Part shown: piece by piece, positions 1-8,186 of the stretch
Position numbering within the stretch: position 1 is the stretch's first letter
Layout: the number at the start of each line of letters is the position of its first letter
NCBI GenBank assembly: GCA_036382855.1
Contig: DASVPO010000024.1
Coordinates: 186,001-250,000 of the forward strand
Reading direction: 5' to 3'
Length of the DNA: 64,000 bases
DNA from: DASVTR01 sp036382855
Lineage (GTDB): Bacteria > Acidobacteriota > Blastocatellia > Pyrinomonadales > Pyrinomonadaceae
Notes under the pieces: generated by a model
Told to the model about the DNA's origin: nothing
What the model saw: only the letters and a program-made list of their open reading frames with translations
The model's database searches: none
Made by a program: the position numbers and the translations under genes

Positions 1-576
1 GTGCGCAAAGGGTTTCTGAAGAGCGACCCCGACGCCGAATATGCTGCAACGTTTGAGATTGACCTCGCGGAGATTCAACCGATGGTTGCCACACCGGGCG
101 ACCCGCGCAACGGCGTGGCGATTGAAGACCTCGCAGGCGAAGTGAAAATTGATGCGGCTTACGGCGGCTCGTGCACGGGCGGCAAGATGGCCGACATGGA
201 CATGTACGCGGCGGTTCTCCGAAGCGCCCTTGAGCAGGGCAAGCGCGTCGCGCCGGGCGTTCATCTCTACCTGCAATTCGGGTCACAGAAGATAAAGCAG
301 TATGCGCGCGAACGCGGCTACATCGAAATCTTCGAGCGCGCCGGTGCGGAATTGATTGACCCCTCCTGCGGCGCTTGCATCAACGCCGGACCGGGTGCTT
401 CCAAATCGCCCGACACCGTGACCGTCAGCGCCCAGAATCGCAACTTCCCCGGCCGCAGCGGACCAGGCAAAGTCTATCTCGCCAGCCCTTACGTCGTCGC
501 CGCCTCGGCCATCGCCGGGCACATCGTCGCGCCCCGCGAGTTTCTCAAAGAACAAGAGCAAGAACTGGTCGCTTAA
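1..576 (+). CDS. Aconitase / 3-isopropylmalate dehydratase large-subunit family, C-terminal part (5' truncated by window)
   Basis: This is the end of a [4Fe-4S] hydro-lyase of the aconitase superfamily, which moves a hydroxyl group between neighbouring carbons of citrate-like or isopropylmalate-like acids in the cytoplasm. The visible part holds the three cysteines expected to bind the cluster: C58 in GSCTGGK, and C123 and C126 in CGAC. It also has the family motif NRNFPGRSG. Family members usually have 400 or more residues, so the start lies upstream of the window and the GTG at base 1 may be an internal valine. I cannot tell leuC from aconitase or homoaconitase. The GSCTGG form, rather than GSCTN, suggests a divergent subfamily. 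The stop is followed directly by an inverted heptamer repeat array. Confidence 0.85.
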   Translation: MRKGFLKSDPDAEYAATFEIDLAEIQPMVATPGDPRNGVAIEDLAGEVKIDAAYGGSCTGGKMADMDMYAAVLRSALEQGKRVAPGVHLYLQFGSQKIKQYARERGYIEIFERAGAELIDPSCGACINAGPGASKSPDTVTVSAQNRNFPGRSGPGKVYLASPYVVAASAIAGHIVAPREFLKEQEQELVA

Positions 577-580
577 AAAC

Positions 581-655
581 AGTGATGAGTAATGAGTGAT
601 GAGTGATGAGTTAATAGCTTATCGCTCATTACTCATCACTCATCACTCATCACTT
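581..655. repeat. Inverted array of 7-bp repeats (ATGAGTR family), copy A
   Basis: The left arm (581-612) is a run of ATGAGTG/ATGAGTA heptamers and the right arm (623-654) is their reverse complement, separated by about ten bases. The whole can fold into one long hairpin. It fills almost all the space between the hydro-lyase stop and the next ATG. Copies with the same unit lie at 3111-3190 and 59537-59637. There is no T tract suited to a classical terminator. Confidence 0.9.
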
Positions 656-660
656 CTTTT

Positions 661-1188
661 ATGTCTTCGGGTAAGTATGCGCGTGTGGAGCGGGAGCGGC
701 GATTTCTGTTGGAGGAATTGCCTGAAGGGCTGACGCGTGCCAGCCGTCACGTGCAGATCTGGGACAATTACATCACAGGCACACGCCTGCGGCTGAGAAG
801 AATACGCGTGCCGCAGACGAAAGAGCAGCGCTGGAAGCTGACGCAAAAGTTTGCGCCCGACGCAGCAGACTTCTCGCGGACAATCATCACAAACATCTAC
901 CTTTCCGAGTATGAATACGGAGTGCTCTCGGTCTTCGAGGGCAATGAGTTGCGGAAGAATCGCTACGCTTTCGAGCACGAGGGGCGAGCCTTCGGGATAG
1001 ACGTATTTCTGGGTGCGCTGTGGGGCTTGATTCTGGCGGAGACGGAGTTTGAGACAGACGAAGAGATGCGGGCCTTCGAGACGCCTCCGTTCGCCGTTGC
1101 AGATGTGACGAATGTTGAGATGTTCACGGGCGGGCGTCTGGTCGGAACATCGTTTGACGAGTTGCTGCGAGAGTGGCAGAAGCAGTAG
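661..1188 (+). CDS. CYTH-domain protein (triphosphate tunnel metalloenzyme family)
   Basis: 175 residues. The N-terminal VERERRFLL resembles the EXEXK-type opening strand of CYTH proteins, and it is followed by a basic RLRLRRI strand and the acidic strand LILAETEFETDEE. CYTH proteins form an eight-stranded tunnel that binds triphosphate compounds with metal ions; members include inorganic triphosphatase, thiamine triphosphatase and class IV adenylate cyclase. The substrate cannot be read from sequence. The ATG at 661 directly follows the heptamer array and has no clear Shine-Dalgarno, so initiation may be weak or leaderless. A DUF488 gene follows after about 70 bases. Confidence 0.7.
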   Translation: MSSGKYARVERERRFLLEELPEGLTRASRHVQIWDNYITGTRLRLRRIRVPQTKEQRWKLTQKFAPDAADFSRTIITNIYLSEYEYGVLSVFEGNELRKNRYAFEHEGRAFGIDVFLGALWGLILAETEFETDEEMRAFETPPFAVADVTNVEMFTGGRLVGTSFDELLREWQKQ

Positions 1189-1196
1189 CGGCGCAG

Positions 1197-1254
1197 TTGA
1201 TTCTTAGTTAGTGAAAATCCTGAGCGGTTGATTCTTAAGTTAATGAAAAGCCGG
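1197..1254. repeat. Imperfect direct repeat of about 29 bp
   Basis: Two adjacent copies, 1197-1226 and 1226-1254, share GTTGATTCTTA then GTTA and TGAAAA. They lie between the CYTH and DUF488 genes. The second copy runs up to the DUF488 start, so it may overlap the translation start region. Confidence 0.6.
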
Positions 1255-1259
1255 AATTG

Positions 1260-1730
1260 ATGTCTTCTTCTTCCACACCCGTCATCTACACCATAGGGCA
1301 CGGCCGCCATGCGTTCGCAGACTTTCTGGCGCTCCTGCGCGAGCACGATGTTGCGTTCGTCTGCGACGTACGCAGCGCGGCGCGCTCGCGTTGGCCGCAG
1401 TATAACGGGCGCGTGCTCGAAGCCAACCTGCGTGAAAATGGTATCGGCTACGAACACCTGCCTGAATGCGGCGGCAAGGTGATAGCCCCTGCGGACGAAC
1501 TTGCGCGCGGGCTGGACAGAATCATGGAACTCGCGGCCGAGATGCGCGTTGCCATCATGTGCTCCGAATCGCAACCGCTCACGAAACATGTCCAACAGCC
1601 TCGCGCCAACTGCCATCGCGTCGGCCTGCTCTCCGTGCCGCTGCGCAAACGCGGCGCACGCATCATACACATCCTGCCAAACGGAGACATCCTCGAACTA
1701 GACGAAACCACGCTCCCTTCAATCTGGTAA
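1260..1730 (+). CDS. DUF488 family protein
   Basis: 156 residues. The opening VIYTIGHGRHAFADFLALLREH and the following CDVRSAARSRWPQYN match the N-terminal signature of DUF488 proteins (TIGHS..., DVR...PRS). The C-terminal VAIMCSE with RANCHR is also typical. The family is common in bacteria and has no settled biochemical role; it is thought to bind small molecules or nucleic acid. I chose the ATG at 1260 over the TTG just before it. The Shine-Dalgarno is weak (CCGGAA). Confidence 0.75.
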   Translation: MSSSSTPVIYTIGHGRHAFADFLALLREHDVAFVCDVRSAARSRWPQYNGRVLEANLRENGIGYEHLPECGGKVIAPADELARGLDRIMELAAEMRVAIMCSESQPLTKHVQQPRANCHRVGLLSVPLRKRGARIIHILPNGDILELDETTLPSIW

Positions 1731-1829
1731 GGGAGAAATTATTTAACGTCAATTCGACATCAGCAGAACGATACAATTAGCTCCGCTATAAGGATGCCTA
1801 ACCTTAGGTCGCGCCTCACGTCGTTTAAG

Positions 1830-3104
1830 TTAAATTGCTATGCGTTCATCCTTGATGCTTCCGGCTTCCGCGTTGTTTCTTGCGGCGTGCGCGCGTGTGA
1901 AGTAGAGGGAGAGCAGGAAGGCTGCAAACATGATGGCGGCGGCTGTCCAGAAGGTTAGACGCAGGGAGTGGTCGCTTAGATGATGTGGCAGTTGGTCAGC
2001 GCCGTAGGTGACGACGGCACTGTAAATCAGCGCGGAGGAGACGACCGGGCCGATTGCGCGTGCGAGGCTGGCGACCGATTGTGTGACGCCGAGCACGCCG
2101 CCCTGCTCGCCGCGTCCGGCGCTCTTTGAGGCAAGGCCCAGCAGAGCCGGGCCGGAGAGCGAATTGCCGACGGCAAACGTTGCGCCGACCGCCAGCAGCG
2201 CGAGCAAACCCGACTGCGGTCTGACAAAGGGAATCACAAAAAGGCTGGCGGAGAAAAGAAACACGCCCGTCACAACCAGCGCGACTTCACCGAAGCGCTT
2301 GACGAGTCGGCCGATGAGGCCGCCCTGAATAATCGCGCCGATGATGCCGACGAAGACGAAGAGCCAGCCCGTGTCATGTGCGTCGTAGCCGAAGCGATAC
2401 ATCGTGAAGAGCGCAAACGAGGCTGTCATAATCGAGAAGGCGACGATGCACAGAAAGTAGATTGCGAGGACAACGACGAGGCGCGATTGCTTGAGCGAGC
2501 GCGCGAGTTGAGACCAGCGTCCAGTCGCGGCTGAAGCTCGCGCAGGATGCTCCGGCGTGACTGTTTCCGGCAGCACGAAGTAAAGCAGTATGGCATTACT
2601 GAAGGCCAGACCGGCAGCGAAGAGAAACGGAACGTGTGTGCCCCAACGGCTGAGGATGCCGCCGATGGCAGGCCCGAAGATGAAGCCCAAGCCAAATGCC
2701 GCGCCGACGATTCCCATCCCCTTCGCACGATTCTCCGGCGTCGTGATGTCGGCAATGTAAGCCTGCGCCGTGGAGATGTTGCCGCCCGTTATACCGTCTA
2801 TGATGCGGCCTGCGAAGAGCATCCAGAGTGTCGTCGCCAGACCCATCATCAGGAAGCCGAGGCTCGTTCCGAGCAGGCTGAGAAAGAGCACTGGCCTCCG
2901 CCCGTATCTGTCCGAGAGCCTGCCGAGGATGGGCGTGAAAATCAACTGCATGACCGAGTAGGAAGCCAGCAGTAGCCCGACGGCGCGCGGCGTCGCTTTG
3001 AATGTTCCCTCCACATAATAAGGGAGCACCGGGATGACGATGCCGAACCCTACGAGGTCAATGAAGACCGTGATGAAGATAACGAGCAGCGGCGAGCGTT
3101 TCAT
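1830..3104 (-). CDS. MFS transporter, drug:H+ antiporter (TetA-like, DHA1)
   Basis: 424 residues with about twelve hydrophobic segments. The opening LVIFITVFIDLVGFGIVIPVLP is the classic start of TetA/Bcr-type drug antiporters. The cytoplasmic loop 2-3 motif GRLSDRYGRRPVL is intact, and motif C appears as GAAFGLGFIFGPAIGG. It should sit in the inner membrane and export a small molecule in exchange for protons. The substrate is unknown and tetracycline resistance should not be assumed. It is downstream of doxX on the same strand, separated only by a heptamer palindrome. A short basic C-terminal tail is present. Confidence 0.9.
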   Translation of the reverse strand: MKRSPLLVIFITVFIDLVGFGIVIPVLPYYVEGTFKATPRAVGLLLASYSVMQLIFTPILGRLSDRYGRRPVLFLSLLGTSLGFLMMGLATTLWMLFAGRIIDGITGGNISTAQAYIADITTPENRAKGMGIVGAAFGLGFIFGPAIGGILSRWGTHVPFLFAAGLAFSNAILLYFVLPETVTPEHPARASAATGRWSQLARSLKQSRLVVVLAIYFLCIVAFSIMTASFALFTMYRFGYDAHDTGWLFVFVGIIGAIIQGGLIGRLVKRFGEVALVVTGVFLFSASLFVIPFVRPQSGLLALLAVGATFAVGNSLSGPALLGLASKSAGRGEQGGVLGVTQSVASLARAIGPVVSSALIYSAVVTYGADQLPHHLSDHSLRLTFWTAAAIMFAAFLLSLYFTRAHAARNNAEAGSIKDERIAI

Positions 3105-3110
3105 AAAGAA

Positions 3111-3190
3111 GTGATGACGTGATGAGTGATGAGTAATGAGTGATAAGAAATTTGTTTTAACTCATCACACATTACTCATCACTCATCACT
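3111..3190. repeat. Inverted array of 7-bp repeats (ATGAGTR family), copy B
   Basis: The left arm (3111-3144) is TGATGAG/TGATGAGTAATGAG-type heptamers; the right arm (3159-3190) is the reverse complement; the loop is AT-rich. It occupies nearly the whole 91-base gap between the doxX stop (3196) and the MFS start (3104). The unit is the same as in copies A (581-655) and H (59537-59637). Confidence 0.9.
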
Positions 3191-3195
3191 TGCCT

Positions 3196-3636
3196 TTATC
3201 GTCTTCTCCCGCCGGAGAGTAGTTGGTCAACGGAAAGCTTTCCGCCGCCCGCGATGACGAGCGCGACGGCCATTCCCAGCAGGGCGAGCGCGAATTCGAT
3301 GCCGCGGTTGGTCAGGAAGAAGTTGGGCCAGTGGACTGCGAAGATGGCGACAAACATCGTGACGGCGATAAGAAATGCGCCGACGCGCGTCAGCAAGCCC
3401 GCCAGGATGAGGATGCCGCCGATGAATTCGGACAGGGCGGCCGCACCCAGCCAGAGCCACGACGGACGCATAAAAAACCATGGCGCGTCGCCCGCCACCG
3501 AAGCCGATAGCCCACGGCCGCCGAACGCGCCTAGAACTTTCTGCGCACCGTGTCCGATGAAGATAAGCCCCAGCGTCAAGCGCACCGGGACGGTAAACCA
3601 CACGGGCGCGGTAGCAATCAATCTTCTAAACATCAA
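3196..3636 (-). CDS. DoxX family membrane protein
   Basis: 146 residues, four hydrophobic segments. The first helix region, PVRLTLGLIFIGHGAQKVLG, and later SEFIGGILILAGLLTRVGAFLIAVTM are hallmarks of the DoxX/DoxD-like family. These are small inner-membrane proteins, often linked to redox or thiol stress, with poorly defined biochemistry. It is the first gene of a minus-strand pair with the MFS transporter. The start ATG at 3636 is close to a second in-frame residue but gives the usual family length. Confidence 0.85.
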   Translation of the reverse strand: MMFRRLIATAPVWFTVPVRLTLGLIFIGHGAQKVLGAFGGRGLSASVAGDAPWFFMRPSWLWLGAAALSEFIGGILILAGLLTRVGAFLIAVTMFVAIFAVHWPNFFLTNRGIEFALALLGMAVALVIAGGGKLSVDQLLSGGRRR

Positions 3637-3749
3637 TTTCTCCCCTCAGGCTGCTCTTCGCGTTTAACTAAGAGCGTTTTTAATAATCGTCGCGCTCGAC
3701 AAACTTCTAGTGTCCTTAGTCTTGCCGGATTGGTCTAAGCTCGTCCGCT

Positions 3750-4208
3750 TTACGTTAAGCTCGCCAGCCGCGCAGCAAGTATCTCCTTGGGTTGCACGCC
3801 GACGAAGCGATCAACTAGCGCTCCGTTTTTGAAGACGAGCATCGTCGGTATGCTCTGTATGCTAAACTGCGCGGCCGTTCTCTTGTTTTCGTCAACGTTG
3901 AGCTTGGCGATTAAGTATTGACCGCCGGATTCCGCTGCCAGTTGGTCCAGGATGGGCGCTATCATCCGGCAAGGCCCACACCACGGAGCCCAGCAATCCA
4001 GCAGCACAGGCAGATTGCGCGCCTGCAAGACCTCGCGCTCGAAGGTCGCATCCGTGACAACGAGCGGTCGGCTCGTCTTTGCGCTCGCGGCGTCGGCGGC
4101 CGTTTTCAACGCCGCGCCGCACTTGCCGCAAACGGGACGACGCGCACGCGCCGCGCGTTCATCCACACGATTCTTCGCGCCGCATTTCGCACAGGCCAAG
4201 ACAACCAT
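3750..4208 (-). CDS. trxC: Thioredoxin 2 (TrxC-type, zinc-binding N-terminus)
   Basis: 152 residues from the chosen ATG at 4208, which has GGAG about nine bases upstream; a TTG start six codons earlier is less likely. Residues 6-30 form a four-cysteine zinc ribbon (C6, C9, C27, C30), followed by a thioredoxin domain with the active site WCGPC at 76-80 and the cis-proline loop SIPTMLVF. TrxC proteins reduce disulfides in cytoplasmic proteins, often under oxidative stress, with thioredoxin reductase as electron donor. The zinc ribbon separates it from ordinary TrxA. It is transcribed alone, divergent from the M61 peptidase gene. Confidence 0.9.
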   Translation of the reverse strand: MVVLACAKCGAKNRVDERAARARRPVCGKCGAALKTAADAASAKTSRPLVVTDATFEREVLQARNLPVLLDCWAPWCGPCRMIAPILDQLAAESGGQYLIAKLNVDENKRTAAQFSIQSIPTMLVFKNGALVDRFVGVQPKEILAARLASLT

Positions 4209-4401
4209 GCGCTTCTTCTCCTTCAACTCGAAAAAACCGAAGCTTAAACGCTATTCGTGACAAAAGTTTCGCAGCCCGCCTGTGAGCCGTCAAGCGCGAG
4301 CCGCCGTAGAAGGCTTTAGACCGGCGGCATATTTCATAGTAAGATGCGCGTTCGAGTCTCCATCGGTCATCACAGTTGAAGAAGGGTAGTTTACTATCAT
4401 C

Positions 4402-6249
4402 ATGCGTTCCATTCGCACACACGCGCTGCTTTTGCCGGCAATCGTTCTGCTGTTCGCTTCTTCTCTGGCCCAAGCGCAGAGTAATGCGCGGACAGCGCCG
4501 CCTGACATTACGTTTACCGTCTCGATGACGAAGCCTCACACGCACCTCCTCGAAGTAGAGGTGCGCGTCAGGCGCGGGGCGCAGCAGTCTGCTCCTGCGC
4601 AGGAAACGCTGGTGATGCCTGTCTGGACGCCTGGCTCTTATCTCGTCCGCGAGTTTGAGCGACACGTGCAGGACTTCGCCGCCACGGACGCCGTGACAAA
4701 TCGCCCGCTCGATTGGACGAAGCTCAACAAGAATAGCTGGCGCATCAATACCGCAAAATCGAAAGACTGGCGAGCCACCTATAAAGTCTACGCCAACGAG
4801 CTTTCCGTGCGGACAAATGAATTGAACGACCGCCATGCCTTCTGGAACAACGCAGCGCTCCTGATGTACCTGGACGGATTCTTGCAGGCAGACTCAAAAC
4901 TCGTCGTCAATCCGCCCGCAGGCTGGAACATAGCGACGGGTCTGCCCGCCGTCAACGGTCAACCCAACACGTTCAGCGCAGAAAATTTTGATATTCTCTA
5001 CGACTCGCCCGTCGAGGTCAGCAATTTCAAGACGCTCTCCTTCAATGTGAAGAATGTGCCGCACCGCATCGTCATTGACGGCGAAGGCAACTACGACGCG
5101 GAGCGTATCCGCCGCGACATACAGCGCATCGCCGAGACACAAATCGAGATGATGGGCGGCGAGATTCCCTACCGTGATTACACGTTTATACTGCATCTGC
5201 ACCCGGCCGGAGGCGGCGGCCTCGAACATCTCAATTCGACAGCGCTCATCGTCACGCGCTTCAGCTTCAACCCGGCCGGTTATCTGGACTTTCTAACGCT
5301 CGTCTCACACGAATTCTTTCATCTCTGGAACGTCAAGCGGATTCGCCCGGACGTGCTCGGCCCCTTTGACTACACGAAGGAAAACTACACGAAGCTGCTC
5401 TGGGTTGCTGAAGGCGTCACGGCCTACTACGAAGCGCTCTTCCTGCGCAAGGCCGGGCTTATCTCCGACATGGATTATCTGGGCCTCGTCGCCGGGACAA
5501 TCCGCGACGTGCAATCAAGGCCGGGCCGTCTCGTGATGAGCGCCGAAGAGGCAAGCTTCGACGCGTGGGTTAAGTATTACCGTCAGGACGAAAATTCCGT
5601 TAACTCGCAGATCTCCTATTATGACAAGGGCGCGCTGCTCGGCCTGCTGCTCGATTTACAGATACGCAAGATGTCCGGCGGCAATCGTTCTCTGGATGAC
5701 GTGATGCGCTATCTCTACACGGACTTTTACAAGAAGAACCGCAACTACACGCCCGCAGATTTTCAGCGCGCCTCGGAGATGATGGCCGGAGGCAGTCTCG
5801 AAGATTTCTTCGCGCGCTACGTTCGCGGGCGTGAGGAGTTGCCCTACGATGCTATTCTCGCGAATGTCGGCCTGCGTCTTGAACCGGCGAGCGGCGCAGA
5901 GCGCCCATACCTCGGCGCGGACTTGAACCAGGACAACGACCGGCTGCTCGTCCGCCGACTTTATGCAGGCGCGCCCGCATATGAACAGGGACTCAACGCC
6001 AACGACCAGATCCTCGCGCTCGACGGTTTTCGCGTCAACCGCGACCAGTTTAACCAGCGCATCAGCGAAAAGCGTGTCGGCGACACTGTGCGCCTGACCG
6101 TCTTCCGCGCAGACGAGTTGCGCACCTTCGACATCAAGCTCGGTCGTATCGTTAACATGAGCTATCAACCTATCCCGGTTGAGCAGCCGACCGCAGAGCA
6201 GACGCGGCTTTATCAGGGCTGGCTCGGAGCGCCGTTGATGAAGGGATAA
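4402..6249 (+). CDS. Secreted M61-family metallopeptidase with PDZ domain
   Basis: 615 residues. It begins with a signal peptide (about 1-26, ending ASSLAQAQ). The N-terminal beta domain is followed by the zinc-peptidase core: HEFFHLWNVKR (303-313) gives two histidine ligands and the catalytic Glu, and WVAEGVTAYYE (334 on) gives the third ligand E337. A PDZ-like domain lies at about 510-590 (YLGADL...LYAGAPAYEQGLNANDQI). M61 enzymes are glycyl aminopeptidase-like proteins common in Acidobacteriota and Proteobacteria. It is probably periplasmic. The next gene follows after about 60 bases but is metabolically unrelated. Confidence 0.9.
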   Translation: MRSIRTHALLLPAIVLLFASSLAQAQSNARTAPPDITFTVSMTKPHTHLLEVEVRVRRGAQQSAPAQETLVMPVWTPGSYLVREFERHVQDFAATDAVTNRPLDWTKLNKNSWRINTAKSKDWRATYKVYANELSVRTNELNDRHAFWNNAALLMYLDGFLQADSKLVVNPPAGWNIATGLPAVNGQPNTFSAENFDILYDSPVEVSNFKTLSFNVKNVPHRIVIDGEGNYDAERIRRDIQRIAETQIEMMGGEIPYRDYTFILHLHPAGGGGLEHLNSTALIVTRFSFNPAGYLDFLTLVSHEFFHLWNVKRIRPDVLGPFDYTKENYTKLLWVAEGVTAYYEALFLRKAGLISDMDYLGLVAGTIRDVQSRPGRLVMSAEEASFDAWVKYYRQDENSVNSQISYYDKGALLGLLLDLQIRKMSGGNRSLDDVMRYLYTDFYKKNRNYTPADFQRASEMMAGGSLEDFFARYVRGREELPYDAILANVGLRLEPASGAERPYLGADLNQDNDRLLVRRLYAGAPAYEQGLNANDQILALDGFRVNRDQFNQRISEKRVGDTVRLTVFRADELRTFDIKLGRIVNMSYQPIPVEQPTAEQTRLYQGWLGAPLMKG

Positions 6250-6311
6250 TAGCGAAGTGTAAATCGTGTCTGAGTAAAGGAACGGAGGGCACAACACTGT
6301 AATGCGGCTTT

Positions 6312-7091
6312 ATGAGTGAGGATTATCAGCACATACGTTTCAGAATCGAAGAGCGCACGGGGCGCATCACGTTTGCGCGCCCACCTTTGAACGTTTTCAA
6401 TATCGCGATGATGCGCGAGATAAATGATGCCATCGGCATCTGCGCCGGCCTCCGCGAACTGGTGGCGATTGTCTTCGATGCGGCGGCCGCTTCGCGTGCG
6501 TTTAGCGCGGGCGTGGCCGTTGAAGAGCACGTCGAGGGAACCGTCTATCAAATGCTCGAATCGTTTCACAACATCTTCCGCGCGTTGGAGCAATCGGGAA
6601 AGCCGACAGTCGCGATTGTGGACGGCGCGGCGCTTGGCGGGGGATGCGAACTTGTGGCGGGTTGCGATATTGTAGTGGCAAGCGAGCGCGCTCGCTTCGG
6701 CCAGCCGGAGATTAAGCTGGGCGTGTTTCCGCCGGTGGCGGCGATTCTCTTGCCGCGCATCATCGGAGACAAACGCGCGCGAGAGTTGATGCTGACGGGC
6801 GACCTGATTGACGCGCGTGAAGCGTTGCGTCTCGGCCTCGTCAATCACGTCGTTCCCGCCGAAGGACTTGAGCAAAAGGCGCAGGACGTGCTCGTCAAAC
6901 TCAGAGAATTATCAGCGCCCGCGCTCGAAGCGACCAAGCGCGCTATTGACATCGGCTACGGCGTTTCCTTTGACGATGCTCTCAGAAGAGTCGAAGATTT
7001 ATATTTGAACGAACTGATGAAGACCGCAGACGCACATGAAGGCATAGAGGCTTTCATGGAAAAACGCAAACCCCTCTGGCAAAACAAGTGA
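6312..7091 (+). CDS. Enoyl-CoA hydratase/isomerase family protein
   Basis: 259 residues, the normal crotonase length. The CoA-binding/oxyanion region reads VDGAALGGGCELVAGCDIVVAS, and the second active-site region FGQPEIKLGVFP carries a glutamate in the usual place. The start is shortened (RIEERTGRITFARPPLNVFN), as in single-domain crotonases. It may hydrate or isomerise enoyl-CoA thioesters in beta-oxidation or a related pathway, but its neighbours give no pathway. The stop codon TGA overlaps the ATG of the next gene in a TGATG arrangement, so translational coupling is likely. Confidence 0.85.
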   Translation: MSEDYQHIRFRIEERTGRITFARPPLNVFNIAMMREINDAIGICAGLRELVAIVFDAAAASRAFSAGVAVEEHVEGTVYQMLESFHNIFRALEQSGKPTVAIVDGAALGGGCELVAGCDIVVASERARFGQPEIKLGVFPPVAAILLPRIIGDKRARELMLTGDLIDAREALRLGLVNHVVPAEGLEQKAQDVLVKLRELSAPALEATKRAIDIGYGVSFDDALRRVEDLYLNELMKTADAHEGIEAFMEKRKPLWQNK

Positions 7092-8149
7092 TGCAGGACA
7101 AGACGCAAGAGATACAAACGACGCGTAGAAGCAGAAACGTGCGTTCATCCGGGCACGACGAGTCGGAACGCGTTTGTTGCCAGCATGTTTCTCTTCGTCG
7201 TGTTTCCGCCAATCGTCGTCTCAGTATCCTGCCCTTGTGGTTGGCGTTTCTCCTTCTCGCCGCCTTTGCACCGGCAGTAGTTCGCGCACAGGATACTGAA
7301 TCGCCATGGAAGAGCGGCACGCCTCCGGCGACGCAGGTGCGCCCGCGCGTCGTTGATGAGGGCGACATTGTCGAGCGCGCAATCGGCGCAGCCTGCACGG
7401 AGCGCGCCAGCGACCCCCTCGGCAGCGTGCCGATTGATGTCATGCAGGCGCGTCCCAGCCTGCCGCTCGGCCATGCGGATGCTATTGCCGGAGCGCGGCG
7501 CGCAGACCGCTTGCTGCCCGTCGCGAAGAATCTGGTCGTCGCGGCCATCGAACAACTGGCGCGCGAATACGCCATTGACGAAAAAAGAGTGCGCGCGGCG
7601 GCCCTGCGCGTGATGGCCGTAAACCGTATAGAGCCTGACGTAGAACTGCGCGACAACGCCTCCGTCATCCTCAGCACCCCGCGCACAATCTACTTCGGCA
7701 CGATCTTTCTCGCAGGTCTTCCGTCCGACGAAGGCATGGTTAGCGTGTTGGCCCACGAACTGACGCACATCGCAGACGGCAGGGAAGATGGTCTGCAAAA
7801 TTTGTTCCGTCTCGTCGGGCGTCGGGCCGCCAGCCTGACGGGCCTGCGCATCTACGGGCGGCGTCCCGAAGAGTTGACCTGCGACCTCGTGGGCGCGATG
7901 GCCGCGCGCTCCTTCATTACGCGCACGCCGAATAACGAAAAGCTCGCTCGCCGCCTCTCTCGCGCCGTCGAGCACAACTGCGTTGAAGAAGACGAGACGG
8001 ACGAAGCGCACCTTAGCCCGCGCAACACTATGCGCGCACTGCTCGCTCTTGACCCGACGCTCGCGCGCGACATCATAGGCGACCGCGAACAGGCTACAAT
8101 CTCTCCGTTAAATACGTCTCATCAATTCGCCTACACGCCGCTTCGTTGA
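7091..8149 (+). CDS. Secreted HExxH metalloprotease-like protein (M48-like)
   Basis: 352 residues. After a basic N-terminal stretch there is a hydrophobic segment, LPLWLAFLLLAAFAPAVVRAQ, which looks like a late signal peptide or anchor. The zinc motif HELTHIADG is at 222-226, followed by EELTCDLVGAMAA, which could give a third ligand in the way M48-type peptidases use E.xxD. The rest is not recognisable. It is coupled to the preceding crotonase gene by a TGATG overlap. The substrate and exact family are uncertain; M48 is the best guess from motif spacing. Confidence 0.65.
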   Translation: MQDKTQEIQTTRRSRNVRSSGHDESERVCCQHVSLRRVSANRRLSILPLWLAFLLLAAFAPAVVRAQDTESPWKSGTPPATQVRPRVVDEGDIVERAIGAACTERASDPLGSVPIDVMQARPSLPLGHADAIAGARRADRLLPVAKNLVVAAIEQLAREYAIDEKRVRAAALRVMAVNRIEPDVELRDNASVILSTPRTIYFGTIFLAGLPSDEGMVSVLAHELTHIADGREDGLQNLFRLVGRRAASLTGLRIYGRRPEELTCDLVGAMAARSFITRTPNNEKLARRLSRAVEHNCVEEDETDEAHLSPRNTMRALLALDPTLARDIIGDREQATISPLNTSHQFAYTPLR

Positions 8150-8186
8150 CAACGCCGCACCTGCCTCCCTATCATTTGCGGTTCAG

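Noticed and set aside
581..655. Heptamer arrays as possible CRISPR arrays
   Set aside because: Units are 7 bases with no spacers, arranged as one inverted pair, and no cas gene is present.
1830..3104. Calling the MFS gene tetA
   Set aside because: The sequence supports only the DHA1 drug-antiporter group; no substrate can be read.
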